Source of the DNA: Synechocystis sp. LKSZ1
GTDB taxonomy: Bacteria; Cyanobacteriota; Cyanobacteriia; Cyanobacteriales; Microcystaceae
Length of the DNA stretch: 64,000 nucleotides
Reading direction: 5' to 3'
Assembly (NCBI RefSeq): GCF_040436315.1
Contig: NZ_AP031572.1
Span: 2,976,001 to 3,040,000 of the forward strand
Made by a program: the position numbers and the translations under genes. Under the pieces are notes generated by a model, which saw nothing but the letters and a program-made list of their open reading frames with translations, made no database searches and had not been told where the DNA came from. Of this stretch, positions 27,410 to 37,473 are shown one piece after another. The first letter of the stretch is position 1; each line of letters begins with the position of its first letter.

Positions 27410-28480
27410 CTACTCCTCTTCCTCCTTACGACTATTGCGCCAGACCTGCCAACCAAGGTAAATCAATAAACAAGTGGCCCCGATGGCAAAACCCCAGCCA
27501 CTGGGAATGTTAGAAAAACCAAGGGCCAAACTACCAACCCAGAGGGTGAGGGCATAGATAAAAAGCACGGTGAGGCGATGGGAAATACCGGCCTTAATCA
27601 AACGGTGGTGCAGGTGGCCCTTATCGGCCACAAAGGGAGATTTGCCCTTGAGCAGACGCGAAATGATCACCACCGACATATCCAGCAGCGGCACGGCTAG
27701 GACTAAGTAGGGTAGAAGTACTGCTGTCACGGCAACCGTCGTCACCGCCGCCACCTTGACCAGGCCAATTACCGCCACCCCAGCCAGGGTAAAGCCCATA
27801 AAATAGGCCCCGCCATCCCCCATAAAAATCTGAGCCGGGTTAAAGTTGTAGCGTAAAAATCCCAAGGCCCCACCCGCCAGGGCCACAGCAATCAAAGCCG
27901 CCGATGATTGCTCCATAAATAAACAGAGCACAAAGAGCACCACGGCAGAAATGCCGCAAACGCCTGCTGCCAGGCCATCCAGGCCATCAATCCAGTTAAT
28001 CGCATTGGCCATTCCCACCAGCCACAGCACCGTAATCGGCAAACTCAACCAACCAAGTTGGATCAGATCAAAAAAGGGCAGGGTTAAAAAATCAATGCGG
28101 ACTCCCATGCTCCAGACCAAAGACGCAATACCAACCTGGGCAATCAGGCGAGAAAACGCACTGAGATTGAAAAGGTCATCAATCAGGCCAATGCTAAAAA
28201 AAGCAATCCCACCAAGGGTCACGCCCCAGACTTCCCATTCCCGATGAACAGGCAGCGAACCAAAGGCCCCCAAACACCAGACCACTACCAGGGCCACCAA
28301 ACTACCGCTAAAAATACCAATCCCTCCCAGACGAACCATGGGCCGCTGGTGCATTTTGCGTTCGTTGGGTTTATCGACGTAGCCGGTCTTTAACCCAACT
28401 TGTTTGATGATGGGAGTCAGCCACCAAACCACCGCAATGGAGAGAAAAAATGCAATCAGATAATACTGTTCCCCTAGCAT
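27410..28480 (-). CDS. Undecaprenyl-phosphate sugar-1-phosphate transferase (WecA/TagO/MraY family)
   Basis: A 356-residue polytopic membrane enzyme with about ten hydrophobic segments. It transfers a sugar phosphate, usually GlcNAc-1-P, to undecaprenyl phosphate to begin envelope polysaccharide synthesis. Family motifs are KMHQRPMVRLGGIGIF (cytosolic loop 1), NAINWIDGLDGLAAG, IFMGDGGAYFMGF and the HLHHRLIKAGISHR loop. The DxxD-type residues needed for catalysis are present. MraY is less likely given the HLHHRLI loop. It stands alone. Confidence 0.85.
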   Translation of the reverse strand: MLGEQYYLIAFFLSIAVVWWLTPIIKQVGLKTGYVDKPNERKMHQRPMVRLGGIGIFSGSLVALVVVWCLGAFGSLPVHREWEVWGVTLGGIAFFSIGLIDDLFNLSAFSRLIAQVGIASLVWSMGVRIDFLTLPFFDLIQLGWLSLPITVLWLVGMANAINWIDGLDGLAAGVCGISAVVLFVLCLFMEQSSAALIAVALAGGALGFLRYNFNPAQIFMGDGGAYFMGFTLAGVAVIGLVKVAAVTTVAVTAVLLPYLVLAVPLLDMSVVIISRLLKGKSPFVADKGHLHHRLIKAGISHRLTVLFIYALTLWVGSLALGFSNIPSGWGFAIGATCLLIYLGWQVWRNSRKEEEE

Positions 28481-28698
28481 GGGCGTGGCAAACTGTTAAG
28501 GATCATTGAGTCAGAGTTTAACCCATTGCAAGGACGATTTAGCAGAATTTTTGGGCAAGGTTTTTAGCCAAAATCAAGAGCCCACTGGTCTTGGTTATTC
28601 CCCCGAATCCCATGGGAATGTCGGCCCTTAGCCCCGGCCGGATCGGCCCAAATGATAAGCTAACAAAAGCGTTATAGAGACCATCATTTGGAGTGTTA

Positions 28699-29754
28699 AT
28701 GACAGACCTATTAGAAACCCCCTACCTATTACGGGTTGCCCGTGGCGAAATTGTGAAACGTCCTCCGGTGTGGATGATGCGCCAAGCGGGCCGTTATATG
28801 AAAATATATCGAGACCTCCGGGATAAATATCCCAGTTTTCGTGAGCGTTCAGAAAACCCAGACCTGGCCATTGAAATTTCCCTCCAGCCCTGGCGAGCCT
28901 TCCAGCCGGACGGGGTGATTATGTTTTCCGATATTCTCACACCTCTACCGGGCATCGGCATTCCCTTCGACATCATTGAGAGCCGTGGCCCGATCATTGA
29001 CCCACCGATTCGAACCCAAGAACAGGTTGATCGTCTCACTCCCTTCGATCCTGAAGCCTCCCTGCCCTTCATCAAGACCATCTTAAAAACCCTCCGCCAG
29101 GAAGTGGGCAATCAATCTACGGTACTAGGATTTGTCGGCTCTCCCTGGACTCTGGCCGCCTATGCTATTGAGGGCAAAAGCTCCAAAGATTATAAAGTAA
29201 TCAAGCAAATGGCCTTTTCGGAGCCGTCGGTACTACACAGCTTTTTAAGCAAATTAGCCGAGGCTATCGCCACCTATGTCCGCTACCAGATTGACTGCGG
29301 TGCCCAGGTGGTGCAGTTATTTGACTCCTGGGCGGGCCAGTTGAGCCCCCAGGATTACGATACTTTTGCGCTACCTTACCAGCAACAAGTCGTCAAGGCA
29401 GTCAAGGCAACCCATCCCGACACGCCCCTCATTCTCTACATCAGTGGTAGCGCTGGGGTGTTAGAACGTATGGGCCAATCCGGCGTAGATATTGTCAGTG
29501 TTGATTGGACCGTGGACATGGCCGATGCCCGCAAACGCCTCGGCCCCACCATGAAGGTACAGGGCAATATCGATCCCGGTGTACTTTTGGGTTCCCATGA
29601 CTTTATCAAAGAACGGATTCTCGATACGATCCGCAAAGCTGGCCAGGGCGGTCATATCCTCAACCTGGGCCATGGTGTGCTGGTGGGAACGCCTGAGGAG
29701 AATGTCCGGCATTTCTTTGCCACCGCCAAGCAAGCAGACCAGTGGCTCGACTAG
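28699..29754 (+). CDS. hemE: Uroporphyrinogen decarboxylase
   Basis: A 351-residue enzyme that decarboxylates uroporphyrinogen III to coproporphyrinogen III in heme and chlorophyll synthesis. Motifs are [14 protein letters not shown] at residues 20-33, [45 protein letters not shown] and the final [17 protein letters not shown] 28699 has GGAG upstream. A longer GTG start at 28693 is unlikely. The 3' end overlaps the start of a histidine kinase gene by 13 bp. Confidence 0.96.
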   Translation: MTDLLETPYLLRVARGEIVKRPPVWMMRQAGRYMKIYRDLRDKYPSFRERSENPDLAIEISLQPWRAFQPDGVIMFSDILTPLPGIGIPFDIIESRGPIIDPPIRTQEQVDRLTPFDPEASLPFIKTILKTLRQEVGNQSTVLGFVGSPWTLAAYAIEGKSSKDYKVIKQMAFSEPSVLHSFLSKLAEAIATYVRYQIDCGAQVVQLFDSWAGQLSPQDYDTFALPYQQQVVKAVKATHPDTPLILYISGSAGVLERMGQSGVDIVSVDWTVDMADARKRLGPTMKVQGNIDPGVLLGSHDFIKERILDTIRKAGQGGHILNLGHGVLVGTPEENVRHFFATAKQADQWLD

Positions 29755-30845
29755 GCTTGGGAACTCGCCTATTTTTATCCCACTTTATAGTGATGTTAGT
29801 GGGCCTGGGGAGTTTTGTCATTTTAGCTAAACTTTCCTCGCCCCGCATGTTTGTACTACATCTGGAGAAGCTTGAGAATCAAGGGTTTATTACCGTCCGC
29901 TCCGCTCGTACTTACTTGGTTCGGGGTTTTGAAACAGCCTGGAATAGCAGTGCTATTTGGGCCATTATCTTTGGGGCCAGTGCCGCTGGGGGCCTGAGTT
30001 ATCTGGCCGCCGAACGCATTACCAAGCCCCTTAATCAGCTCAAGGACGTAACCCAAAAATTGGCGGCGGGGAATTTGGAGGAACGGGTGGCGGAAAGTGC
30101 CATTCCCGAATTTAATCAACTGGGTCAGAGCTTTAACCGTATGGCCCATAGTCTGGAAAACGTGGAAAAGCGGCGACGAGAACTGATTAGCGACCTGACC
30201 CACGAATTGCGGACTCCCCTCACCGTTGTACGGGGCTATCTTGAAGAATTAGCCGATGGCAGTATTACCCCCTCGGCGGAACTCTACCAGCGTCTGGTGC
30301 GAGAAACCCGTCGTCTGGAACGTCTCACCAGTGATTTGCAAGAATTGTCCAAGGCCGAAGCGGGCTATTTGTCTATCAACGTTCAGCCAGTGTCATTGTT
30401 ACCGTTATTGCAGGGCCTGGTAGAGAAATTTCGTGACCAACTCCTGGACGAGGGCCCGATTTTGCGCTTAGATGCTCCCACCGAACTGCCTCAGACCCTG
30501 GCGGATCTAGACCGCACGGAACAAATTCTAGTCAACTTGCTGGGCAATGCCATTCGTTACACCGAAAAGGGCAGTATTCTCTTGAGTGCTTGGCAGGACA
30601 AAACTGACCCCCGCAAACTATGGATCGCCGTCACCGATACGGGGGCCGGTATTAGTGCTATAGACCTCCCCTACGTTTTCGAGCGATTTTGGCGGGCCGA
30701 TAAATCCCGTTCTCGGGGTTCTGGTGGCACGGGCCTGGGCCTGGCGATTACGCGGCGTCTGGTGGAACTCCAGGGAGGGGAAATTTTTGTCAGCAGTACT
30801 CCCGGCCAGGGGAGTCAGTTTCGTTTTTATTTGCCGGCCCTGTGA
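29742..30845 (+). CDS. Sensor histidine kinase with HAMP domain
   Basis: A 367-residue membrane kinase. A first hydrophobic segment ([20 protein letters not shown]), a short periplasmic loop of about 40 residues and a second segment ([20 protein letters not shown]) are followed by a HAMP domain. HisKA has [11 protein letters not shown], with the phosphoacceptor H near residue 153. The ATPase domain has [18 protein letters not shown] and [15 protein letters not shown]. The start is GTG 29742, overlapping hemE by 13 bp, so translation may be coupled to hemE. No response regulator is adjacent. The stop codon coincides with the first bases of a MITE-like repeat. Confidence 0.88.
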   Translation: MARLGLGTRLFLSHFIVMLVGLGSFVILAKLSSPRMFVLHLEKLENQGFITVRSARTYLVRGFETAWNSSAIWAIIFGASAAGGLSYLAAERITKPLNQLKDVTQKLAAGNLEERVAESAIPEFNQLGQSFNRMAHSLENVEKRRRELISDLTHELRTPLTVVRGYLEELADGSITPSAELYQRLVRETRRLERLTSDLQELSKAEAGYLSINVQPVSLLPLLQGLVEKFRDQLLDEGPILRLDAPTELPQTLADLDRTEQILVNLLGNAIRYTEKGSILLSAWQDKTDPRKLWIAVTDTGAGISAIDLPYVFERFWRADKSRSRGSGGTGLGLAITRRLVELQGGEIFVSSTPGQGSQFRFYLPAL

Positions 30846-30937
30846 TACCCAATCCCTGAAGTCTGACGACCCCACTGACCCTACCCGTCCTCCCCTTGGC
30901 AAGGAGAGGTGCCGGAGGCGGAGGGGTAAAACATCTG
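30843..30937 (+). repeat. MITE-like repeat, copy 1 (right end missing)
   Basis: The left end TGATACCCAATCCCTGA, the core ACCCCACTG and the inner block GCCGGAGGCGGAGGGGTAAA match the two other copies (37657 and 58047). The right-hand part with the CTTGAAGA...TTGGTATAA end is not present, so the copy is truncated. It begins at the TGA stop of the kinase gene and lies just 3' of the antiporter gene. Confidence 0.65.
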
Positions 30938-30951
30938 GCCCTACTACCTTC

Positions 30952-32955
30952 CTAAACCTTTTCGGCCTTCAGCAACTGCCGAAAGGCCGGATGTTCTGCT
31001 TCACTGCCCACCACCAGCAAACGGTCTCCGATCTCTAGTATCATTTCCCCCGTGGGATAGCTATAGAGTTGTTTATCTCGCTCAATAGCCATGACCGTCA
31101 CCCCGGTTAAACGGCGAATGTTGGCCTGGGCTAGACTGAGGCCCTGTAGGGGAGAATGGGGGGAGATGGTGTACCATTTCCGTTGCAGGCCTTCAATATT
31201 GGCCGCTAAATCCGCCGCGCCCCAATACTCAGAACGTTCGGGCATAATATCGCGGTAACGACCGGTACGATAGCGCGTCACCACCTGCTGAACGGCGTAA
31301 CGAGAATCCCCCAGTTTTAGGAGTAAATGAGCCCCCATTTCCAAAGAGGCTTCAAATTCTGGCTGAACCACCTCCTGGGCTCCCAGTTGATAGAGGACAT
31401 CAATTTCTTCGTTGACATGGGCCCGCACCGTAATATCCAGATCCGGGGCCAGGCTGAGGGCCCGCTTCAGGGCCAGACGGGTCGCCATCGGGGCCGGTAG
31501 CGCAATCGCCATCGCCTTAGCCTGAGGTAAATTAGCTTTTTCTAAAACTAGTTTGCTAGAGGCATCTCCGTAGAGGTAAGCAATGTTACGCTCCCGTAGG
31601 CCCTGTAAAACCGCTTCATTGTTGTCGATCACCAAGAGGGAATAGCCTTGAAAATAGAGCATTCGCACGAGCATTTGCCCCACCCGACCGTAGCCAGCAA
31701 TAACGACATGATCTCTTAAACCATCATCGAAGTGAAAGCGTTGGGGAGGCTGAGATAAACGCAGATAATGGTTAATCCAGGGCCATTGCTCTAGCCACTG
31801 CAGACCGTAGGGCGTAGCTCGGAGCAGAAATGGTGTGATCAGCAAAGTTGCCGCGGCCGTACCCACGGTCAAGCCATAGAGTTCCTGGGAAAACAGGCCC
31901 TGACTCCGGGCCATACCAGCGAGTACAAAGGAAAATTCTCCAATTTGGTTGATCCCCAGACCCGCGACCAGGGCGGTCTTCGGGCCATAGCCAAACAGAT
32001 TGACAATGATGGCGACAATCAAAGCCTTGCCCACCATGGTGATGGCCACCAACCCCAGGACAACCCCCAGATTTGCGGCAATGAAACCGGGCTCGATCAA
32101 AACCCCAATGGAGGCAAAAAAGAGCGTGGCAAAGACATCCCGCATCGGTAAAATCCGATCGAGGGCATGGTCGGCATACTCCACGTTAGAAATCATCAGG
32201 CCTGCCACAAAGGCCCCCATGGCCAGGCCGAGGCCAAGCTTGGAGGTGAGCAGGGCAATGCCTAAACAGAGAACTAAAATGCCCAACAAAAACAATTCTT
32301 GGGAACCCGTTTGGGCCAGTAACCGCACCAGGAAGGGAATGAGCCAACGGCCGGCCAACAGGGCCCCCAGGGTAAACATCAGTACCTTAAACAGGGCCAA
32401 CAACAGGGCCTGGCCAATGATCCCCGTCGGCTGATTGAGGGCCGGCAGAACCGCCAACATTAAGCCCAAACCCAAGTCTTGCACGATCAACATCCCCAGC
32501 ATCACCTGGCCATCCGTTGTCTGTACCTCATTGCGTTCAATCAGGCTCTTGAGCACGACGGCCGTGGAGGACAGGGATAGGACGGCCCCCAAAAAAATCG
32601 CCTGGGGCCAGGTGGTTACCCAGCCCGTAGCATAGGCCAGGCCTCCGCCCAGGAGGATCGTACTGATAATTTGTAGGGGCCCGCCCCCCAGGGCAATGCC
32701 CTTAACCCGGAGCAAGTCCTTGAGGGAAAATTCCAGGCCCAGGGCAAAGAGCAACAGGGCCACCCCCACCTCGGACAACACTTCGATATCTCCCTCTAGG
32801 GTCACCAATCGCAGGCCCGCTGGCCCAACCACGATTCCACTGAGGAGATAGCCTAGGAGGACGGGTTGTTTTAAGCGACTGGCCAAGTAGCCCCCGCCGG
32901 CCGCCGCCCCCAGCACCGTCACCATTTCTCGAATGAGGGTCAATTCCGCCGCCAT
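30952..32955 (-). CDS. CPA2-family cation:proton antiporter with RCK domains
   Basis: A 667-residue KefB/KefC-like monovalent cation:proton antiporter. About twelve hydrophobic segments occupy residues 1-385 (start AAELTLIREMVTVLGAAAGG; the motif LLGYLLSGIVVGPAGLRL is typical). A TrkA-N (RCK) domain follows with the Rossmann motif HVVIAGYGRVGQMLVRML near residue 417, then a TrkA-C domain with GDRLLVVGSEAE at the end. The RCK domain suggests NAD(H) or nucleotide control of transport. The ion (K+ or Na+) cannot be told from sequence. It is a single-gene unit. Confidence 0.88.
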   Translation of the reverse strand: MAAELTLIREMVTVLGAAAGGGYLASRLKQPVLLGYLLSGIVVGPAGLRLVTLEGDIEVLSEVGVALLLFALGLEFSLKDLLRVKGIALGGGPLQIISTILLGGGLAYATGWVTTWPQAIFLGAVLSLSSTAVVLKSLIERNEVQTTDGQVMLGMLIVQDLGLGLMLAVLPALNQPTGIIGQALLLALFKVLMFTLGALLAGRWLIPFLVRLLAQTGSQELFLLGILVLCLGIALLTSKLGLGLAMGAFVAGLMISNVEYADHALDRILPMRDVFATLFFASIGVLIEPGFIAANLGVVLGLVAITMVGKALIVAIIVNLFGYGPKTALVAGLGINQIGEFSFVLAGMARSQGLFSQELYGLTVGTAAATLLITPFLLRATPYGLQWLEQWPWINHYLRLSQPPQRFHFDDGLRDHVVIAGYGRVGQMLVRMLYFQGYSLLVIDNNEAVLQGLRERNIAYLYGDASSKLVLEKANLPQAKAMAIALPAPMATRLALKRALSLAPDLDITVRAHVNEEIDVLYQLGAQEVVQPEFEASLEMGAHLLLKLGDSRYAVQQVVTRYRTGRYRDIMPERSEYWGAADLAANIEGLQRKWYTISPHSPLQGLSLAQANIRRLTGVTVMAIERDKQLYSYPTGEMILEIGDRLLVVGSEAEHPAFRQLLKAEKV

Positions 32956-33011
32956 TTTACTTATCCCTTGCCTAGGCTTCCTTGATTCATCTTAGCCCCT
33001 GGCGCTACGGT

Positions 33012-33043
33012 AAAAAAAATCCCTACTTTCCAGGAAAAAGTAG
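33012..33043 (-). terminator. Rho-independent terminator of desC
   Basis: On the minus strand CTACTTT pairs with AAAGTAG around a 7-nt loop, followed after GGA by eight T residues. It lies 42 bp after the desaturase stop. Confidence 0.75.
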
Positions 33044-33084
33044 AGACGGCATTGCCTCGTGCTGAGGGGAAATGGCGAGATTTT

Positions 33085-33933
33085 TTAGGCTTGGGTTTTG
33101 GTTGGGGTATTAGAAGGGGCCAATTTGACGTCCTGGGCCAAGCCGAGAAGTTGCAGAAAACGGATGGTCATCCAGGTAACATCAACCTCCCACCACTGCA
33201 GACCATGACGGGCTGAATACTGGTAGGCGTGGTGATTATTATGCCAACCCTCGCCAAAGGTGAGGAGCGCGACCCACCAACAATTGCGGGAATGGTCGTG
33301 GGATTCATGGCTGATGTAGCCAAATTTGTGGGTTGCACTATTCACAAACCAAGTGGCATGGAAAACCACCACTAATCGCACAAAAATTCCCCAAATCACC
33401 CAAGACCAACCCCCGAGGGCAAAGAGGACGAGGCCCAGGGCCACTTGAATGGGAATTTGGAACTTTTGACAGAACTGATAAAAGGGGTCATCCTTAATAT
33501 CCTGGGTATAGCGGGGAATATCACTGTCCGCCGGGATATTGTAGAGCATCCAACCCATGTGGCTCCACCAAAAGCCACGATTAGAATCGTGGGGGTCTTG
33601 AGCCGTATCCGAAAACTTGTGGTGCATGCGGTGGAGACCCACCCAATCCAGTACGCCCCCTTGACAGGCAAGGGTTCCACAGAAAACCAAAATATACTCT
33701 AACCACTTAGGGGCGGTAAAACTGCGATGGGAAATCAGGCGATGGAAGCCTAGCGTAATCCCAATGCCACCGGTAATCCAGTAGAGGACGAGGGCCGCGC
33801 CGAGGGCCGACCAGCTGAAAAACTGGGGCAAGACCGCCAACAGGGCCACAACGTGGATGAGGGTGAAATAAATAATCACCGTCCAGGAAGGCGTTAAAGG
33901 ATTATTTGAATTGTTAGGAAGGGCAACAGTCAT
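33085..33933 (-). CDS. desC: Acyl-lipid delta-9 desaturase
   Basis: A 282-residue membrane desaturase that introduces the first double bond into fatty acids on membrane lipids. The three histidine boxes bind the di-iron centre: GFHRLISHRSF near residue 63, VGLHRMHHKFSD near 100 and GWHNNHHAYQYSARHG near 230. Four hydrophobic segments surround them. The sequence pattern fits cyanobacterial DesC, the stearoyl desaturase, rather than DesA or DesB. It carries its own terminator and a 259-bp AT-rich upstream region. Confidence 0.92.
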   Translation of the reverse strand: MTVALPNNSNNPLTPSWTVIIYFTLIHVVALLAVLPQFFSWSALGAALVLYWITGGIGITLGFHRLISHRSFTAPKWLEYILVFCGTLACQGGVLDWVGLHRMHHKFSDTAQDPHDSNRGFWWSHMGWMLYNIPADSDIPRYTQDIKDDPFYQFCQKFQIPIQVALGLVLFALGGWSWVIWGIFVRLVVVFHATWFVNSATHKFGYISHESHDHSRNCWWVALLTFGEGWHNNHHAYQYSARHGLQWWEVDVTWMTIRFLQLLGLAQDVKLAPSNTPTKTQA

Positions 33934-34192
33934 GCAGACACCTGAAAGTAAAACGAAAATCGGAAAAATGGATCTGATCCACTTATTGAAAACACTCGGC
34001 TTGCAGTTATGTAAAATGCTCTGATGTCGAATTTAAAGAAAAATTTTATACGAGAGATTAACAACAAAAGTGTTGACATAACTGACATTAGCGCGTTCAA
34101 TATCAATATTATAAAGAAACTAGTGGTTAATGCTTGACATTGAAACTCTGAAGTCCCCAGGCTCAGGGTAAGAATAGCGCTTAAACGAATTC

Positions 34193-35428
34193 ATGAACCA
34201 TTCGGAACTGCTCAAGAAGGCAGAGACAGATCTGTTTCCAATCTTTTCGGATATTGACGCAAAGGTCAAGCAGAATCTTAAAAACGTCCTGCAGGCCTAT
34301 TACGACCAGCGAGTCGGGGTGCATCATTTTGCGAGTGTGAGTGGCTATGGCCACGATGATCTAGGCCGGGAAACCCTAGACCGGGTTTTTGCCCAGATCG
34401 TCGGTGCAGAACAAGCGGCGGTGCGGGTCCAGATTGTGTCGGGTACCCACGCCATTGCCTGCGCCCTGTACGGGATTCTGCGACCAGGGGATGAACTTTT
34501 GGCAGTGGCCGGAGCCCCCTACGATACCCTCGAAGAAGTGATTGGTCTCCGGGGCCAGAGGCAAGGGTCTTTAGCTGACTTTAACATTAACTATCGGGAG
34601 TTGGCGCTTACCCCAACGGGGCAGATCGATTGGGAGGGCCTGGCAACGGCAGTCTGGCCCCAAACCCGCATGGTGTTGATCCAACGCTCCTGTGGCTACT
34701 CCTGGCGTTCGAGTCTTTCCGTTGAGGAAATTGGCCGGATTGTGGCCCTGGTGAAGAAACAAAATCCTGACACCATCTGTTTTGTAGACAACTGCTACGG
34801 GGAGTTCATCGAGACCCAGGAACCCACCGCCGTTGGGGCCGATCTTATGGCTGGTTCCCTGATTAAAAATCCCGGCGGCACGATTGTTACCGCCGGTGGT
34901 TATCTGGCCGGTAAGGCGGAATGGGTCGAGCAGGCCTGTTGTCGCCTGACGGCCCCGGGCATTGGCTCCGAGGGAGGGGCCACCTTTGATCAGCACCGTC
35001 TCCTATTCCAGGGCCTATTTTTGGCCCCGCAGATGGTGGGAGAAGCTATCAAAAGCACTCACTTACTGGCCTACGTGTTTGACCGTCTGGGTTATGAGGT
35101 TAATCCCGATCCCTTTTCCCCCCGCAGGGATGTGATCCAAGCCATTAAACTAGGATCCCCCGAAAAATTGATCGCGGTTTGCCGGGCCATCCAACGAATT
35201 TCGCCGGTGGGGGCCTACCTCGATCCCGTGCCAGCCACCATGCCGGGTTATGAAACCCCCGTGGTCATGGCCGGGGGCACCTTCATTGATGGCAGTACCG
35301 CCGAGTTGTCCGCCGACGGCCCCCTGCGGGAACCCTACACTGTGTTTTGCCAAGGGGGAACCCATTGGAGCCATACGGCCCTAGTCCTAGAGTCCATTTT
35401 GGAGACCCTAACGGCTCTAGCAGATTGA
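34193..35428 (+). CDS. PLP-dependent methionine gamma-lyase-family protein (YnbB type)
   Basis: A 411-residue fold-type-I PLP enzyme of the group once called aluminium-resistance proteins. Landmarks are HHFASVSGYGHDDLGRETLD near residue 42, VQIVSGTHAIACALYGILRP (cofactor-binding turn), CFVDNCYGEFIE (D contacting the PLP nitrogen) and SLIKNPGGTIVTAGGY, where the lysine is the likely Schiff base. The substrate is unknown, probably a sulfur amino acid. It lies alone between desC (divergent) and a small secreted protein gene. Confidence 0.8.
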   Translation: MNHSELLKKAETDLFPIFSDIDAKVKQNLKNVLQAYYDQRVGVHHFASVSGYGHDDLGRETLDRVFAQIVGAEQAAVRVQIVSGTHAIACALYGILRPGDELLAVAGAPYDTLEEVIGLRGQRQGSLADFNINYRELALTPTGQIDWEGLATAVWPQTRMVLIQRSCGYSWRSSLSVEEIGRIVALVKKQNPDTICFVDNCYGEFIETQEPTAVGADLMAGSLIKNPGGTIVTAGGYLAGKAEWVEQACCRLTAPGIGSEGGATFDQHRLLFQGLFLAPQMVGEAIKSTHLLAYVFDRLGYEVNPDPFSPRRDVIQAIKLGSPEKLIAVCRAIQRISPVGAYLDPVPATMPGYETPVVMAGGTFIDGSTAELSADGPLREPYTVFCQGGTHWSHTALVLESILETLTALAD

Positions 35429-35522
35429 GCTGGGCGGGCCATTCTCGAAAGTGGTAGGCCTGTCCGTCTCGTCGTAACCTAAACCGATTAAGATCACGGT
35501 AGAGACGCTAGAGGATTTTTGT

Positions 35523-35867
35523 ATGGTCAAGCCACTACGCCCTATGGGGTTATTGGTCTGGGGGGCCGGGATGATCATGAGTTTGGCCGCAGGGACAGCC
35601 CTGGCCGACACCGCCCGACCCGTCATTTACCAATGCCCTCCCAACCAGGTTTTGACAGCGGTTTTTCAATCCCCGCCAGGGGAACCTACCAAGGTTCAGC
35701 TCACCCTGCCGGATCAACGAACTCTTACTCTTCCTCAAACCCCCTCTGGTTCTGGGGCCAAATATAGCGATGGCACCTTTACCTTTTGGTCCAAGGGTAA
35801 TACCGCTCTACTAGAACAAGGAGACCGTGTTCTTTACCAGGACTGTGTCACGTTTCCTGAACGTTAA
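35523..35867 (+). CDS. MliC-like periplasmic protein (C-type lysozyme inhibitor fold)
   Basis: A 114-residue protein with a signal peptide (LRPMGLLVWGAGMIMSLAAG, cleavage near ALADT). The mature part has two cysteines, one in VIYQCPPNQ and one in LYQDCVTF. The central block SGSGAKYSDGTFTFWSKGN follows the SasGarY...kG pattern of the MliC/PliC lysozyme inhibitors. The family name is by pattern and the role in a cyanobacterium is unknown. It precedes the KaiC gene on the same strand, but a separate promoter is likely for the latter. Confidence 0.6.
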   Translation: MVKPLRPMGLLVWGAGMIMSLAAGTALADTARPVIYQCPPNQVLTAVFQSPPGEPTKVQLTLPDQRTLTLPQTPSGSGAKYSDGTFTFWSKGNTALLEQGDRVLYQDCVTFPER

Positions 35868-35900
35868 ATTTTTGTTGGCATTAGCTTTCAACCGTGACCG

Positions 35901-35906
35901 TATAAT
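35901..35906 (+). promoter_or_regulatory. Likely -10 box of the kaiC transcript
   Basis: A perfect TATAAT lies 45 bp before the KaiC ATG. TTGGCA at 35875-35880 is a possible -35 but with a long 20-bp spacer, so a -10-dominated promoter is suggested. Confidence 0.5.
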
Positions 35907-35950
35907 AGCAAGCGGGCTATTCTCCCCTGGAACCGACGCGATTTAAACGG

Positions 35951-37471
35951 ATGACACCAACTAACGACTACGACTCCATTGAAAAACTAGAAACGGGGAT
36001 TCCCGGCTTTGATTTTTTGTCCCAAGGGGGACTGCCCCAGGGCCGGGCTACCCTAGTCGCTGGAACTGCCGGTAGTTCCAAGACGGTGTTCGCTTGTCAA
36101 TTTCTGGTGGAAGGGATTCGGCGGGGGGAGACGGGAGTTTTTGTTACCTTTGAAGAACCCCCCAAGGCCCTGCGCAAAAATATGCGGGGCTTTGGTTGGC
36201 AGATCCCCCTCTGGGAAGAACAGGGGAAATGGGCCTTTGTTGATGCGTCGCCCCAACCCGGTGAGCGGCCCTTAGTGGCTGGGGACTACGATCTAGGCGC
36301 CTTGATTGCCCGCATTGAGTACGCCATCCGCAAGTACAAAGCGACGCGAGTTTCCCTCGACTCCCTGGGGGCTATTTTTAGCCATTTAACCGACAGCGCC
36401 CAACTGCGCAGTGACCTGTTTCGGTTGGCTGCGGCCCTGCGGGAATTAGAAGTCACCGCCATCATGACCGCAGAACGAACGGCGGAGTACGGCGAAATTA
36501 CTCGGTACGGTGTGGAGGAATTTGTGGCAGACAATGTGGTGATCCTGCGCAATGTCTTAGCCGATGAAAAGCGTCGTCGGACTATTGAAATCCTTAAATA
36601 TCGCGGCACCGACCACCAAAAGGGTGAATTTCCCTTCACCATTATTCCCGGCCAAGGGGTGGTGATCATCCCCCTCTCAGCCATTGAACTGGAACAACAT
36701 TCCTCGGACATCCGCATTACCTCCGGGAGTACGGAACTGGATCGCATGTGTGGCGGCGGCTTTTTCCGCGATTCGGTCATTCTTGTTTCTGGGGCCACGG
36801 GAACGGGTAAAACCCTGATGGTAACGGAATTCATGGCCGGCGGCGTGGCCAACGGAGAGCGCTGTCTGGTCTTCGCCTTTGAGGAGAGTCGGGAACAACT
36901 TTTCCGTAATGCCACGGGCTGGGGGGTTAACTTCCAGCAAATGGAACAGGACGGCAAACTGAAGGTGGTCTGTCGCTATCCCGAAACCACGAACCTAGAA
37001 AATCATCTGATCATGATGAAGGATATTATCCAATCCTTTAAGCCCAATCGAGTAGCAGTGGATAGTTTATCGGCCCTAGAGCGGGTCTCCACCCTCAAGG
37101 GATTCCGGGAATTTATTATTGGTCTGACCTCCTTCATCAAGCAGCAGGAGATCGGCGGCCTGTTTACCTCTACAACCCCGACCTTGCTAGGCGGTTCCTC
37201 CATTACCGAGGCCCACATCTCCACGATCACCGATTCCATTATTTTGTTGCGCTACGTGGAAATGTATGGTGAAATGCGGCGGGGGATCACCGTGCTCAAA
37301 ATGCGAGGTTCGATGCACGATAAGGATATTCGCGAGTTTTCCATTGATAATCAGGGAATGCACATCGGCAAACCCTTCCGCAACGTCACGGGTATCTTGG
37401 CAGGAACCCCCATGTACACTACCCAAAGCGAATTCGAGCGGTTAAGCGGCCTATTTGAGCAGGAGGTATAG
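35951..37471 (+). CDS. kaiC: KaiC-family clock ATPase/kinase, KaiC3-like
   Basis: A 506-residue protein with the two KaiC repeats. CI has P-loop [16 protein letters not shown] and catalytic glutamates in [17 protein letters not shown] has P-loop [15 protein letters not shown] and [14 protein letters not shown]. The autophosphorylation pair S/T is present in [12 protein letters not shown], with the T equivalent to S. elongatus T426 also kept. There is no kaiA or kaiB nearby. The shortened C-terminal tail ([14 protein letters not shown]) and the [14 protein letters not shown] text point to the KaiC3 subgroup rather than the core KaiC1. A small PCP-reductase-domain gene follows after 2 bp. Confidence 0.85.
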   Translation: MTPTNDYDSIEKLETGIPGFDFLSQGGLPQGRATLVAGTAGSSKTVFACQFLVEGIRRGETGVFVTFEEPPKALRKNMRGFGWQIPLWEEQGKWAFVDASPQPGERPLVAGDYDLGALIARIEYAIRKYKATRVSLDSLGAIFSHLTDSAQLRSDLFRLAAALRELEVTAIMTAERTAEYGEITRYGVEEFVADNVVILRNVLADEKRRRTIEILKYRGTDHQKGEFPFTIIPGQGVVIIPLSAIELEQHSSDIRITSGSTELDRMCGGGFFRDSVILVSGATGTGKTLMVTEFMAGGVANGERCLVFAFEESREQLFRNATGWGVNFQQMEQDGKLKVVCRYPETTNLENHLIMMKDIIQSFKPNRVAVDSLSALERVSTLKGFREFIIGLTSFIKQQEIGGLFTSTTPTLLGGSSITEAHISTITDSIILLRYVEMYGEMRRGITVLKMRGSMHDKDIREFSIDNQGMHIGKPFRNVTGILAGTPMYTTQSEFERLSGLFEQEV

Positions 37472-37473
37472 GT

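Noticed and set aside
36286-36957. 223-residue open frame on the minus strand
   Set aside because: Antisense to the kaiC coding region, which is clearly real. The product is S/R/P-rich as expected from a shadow frame.
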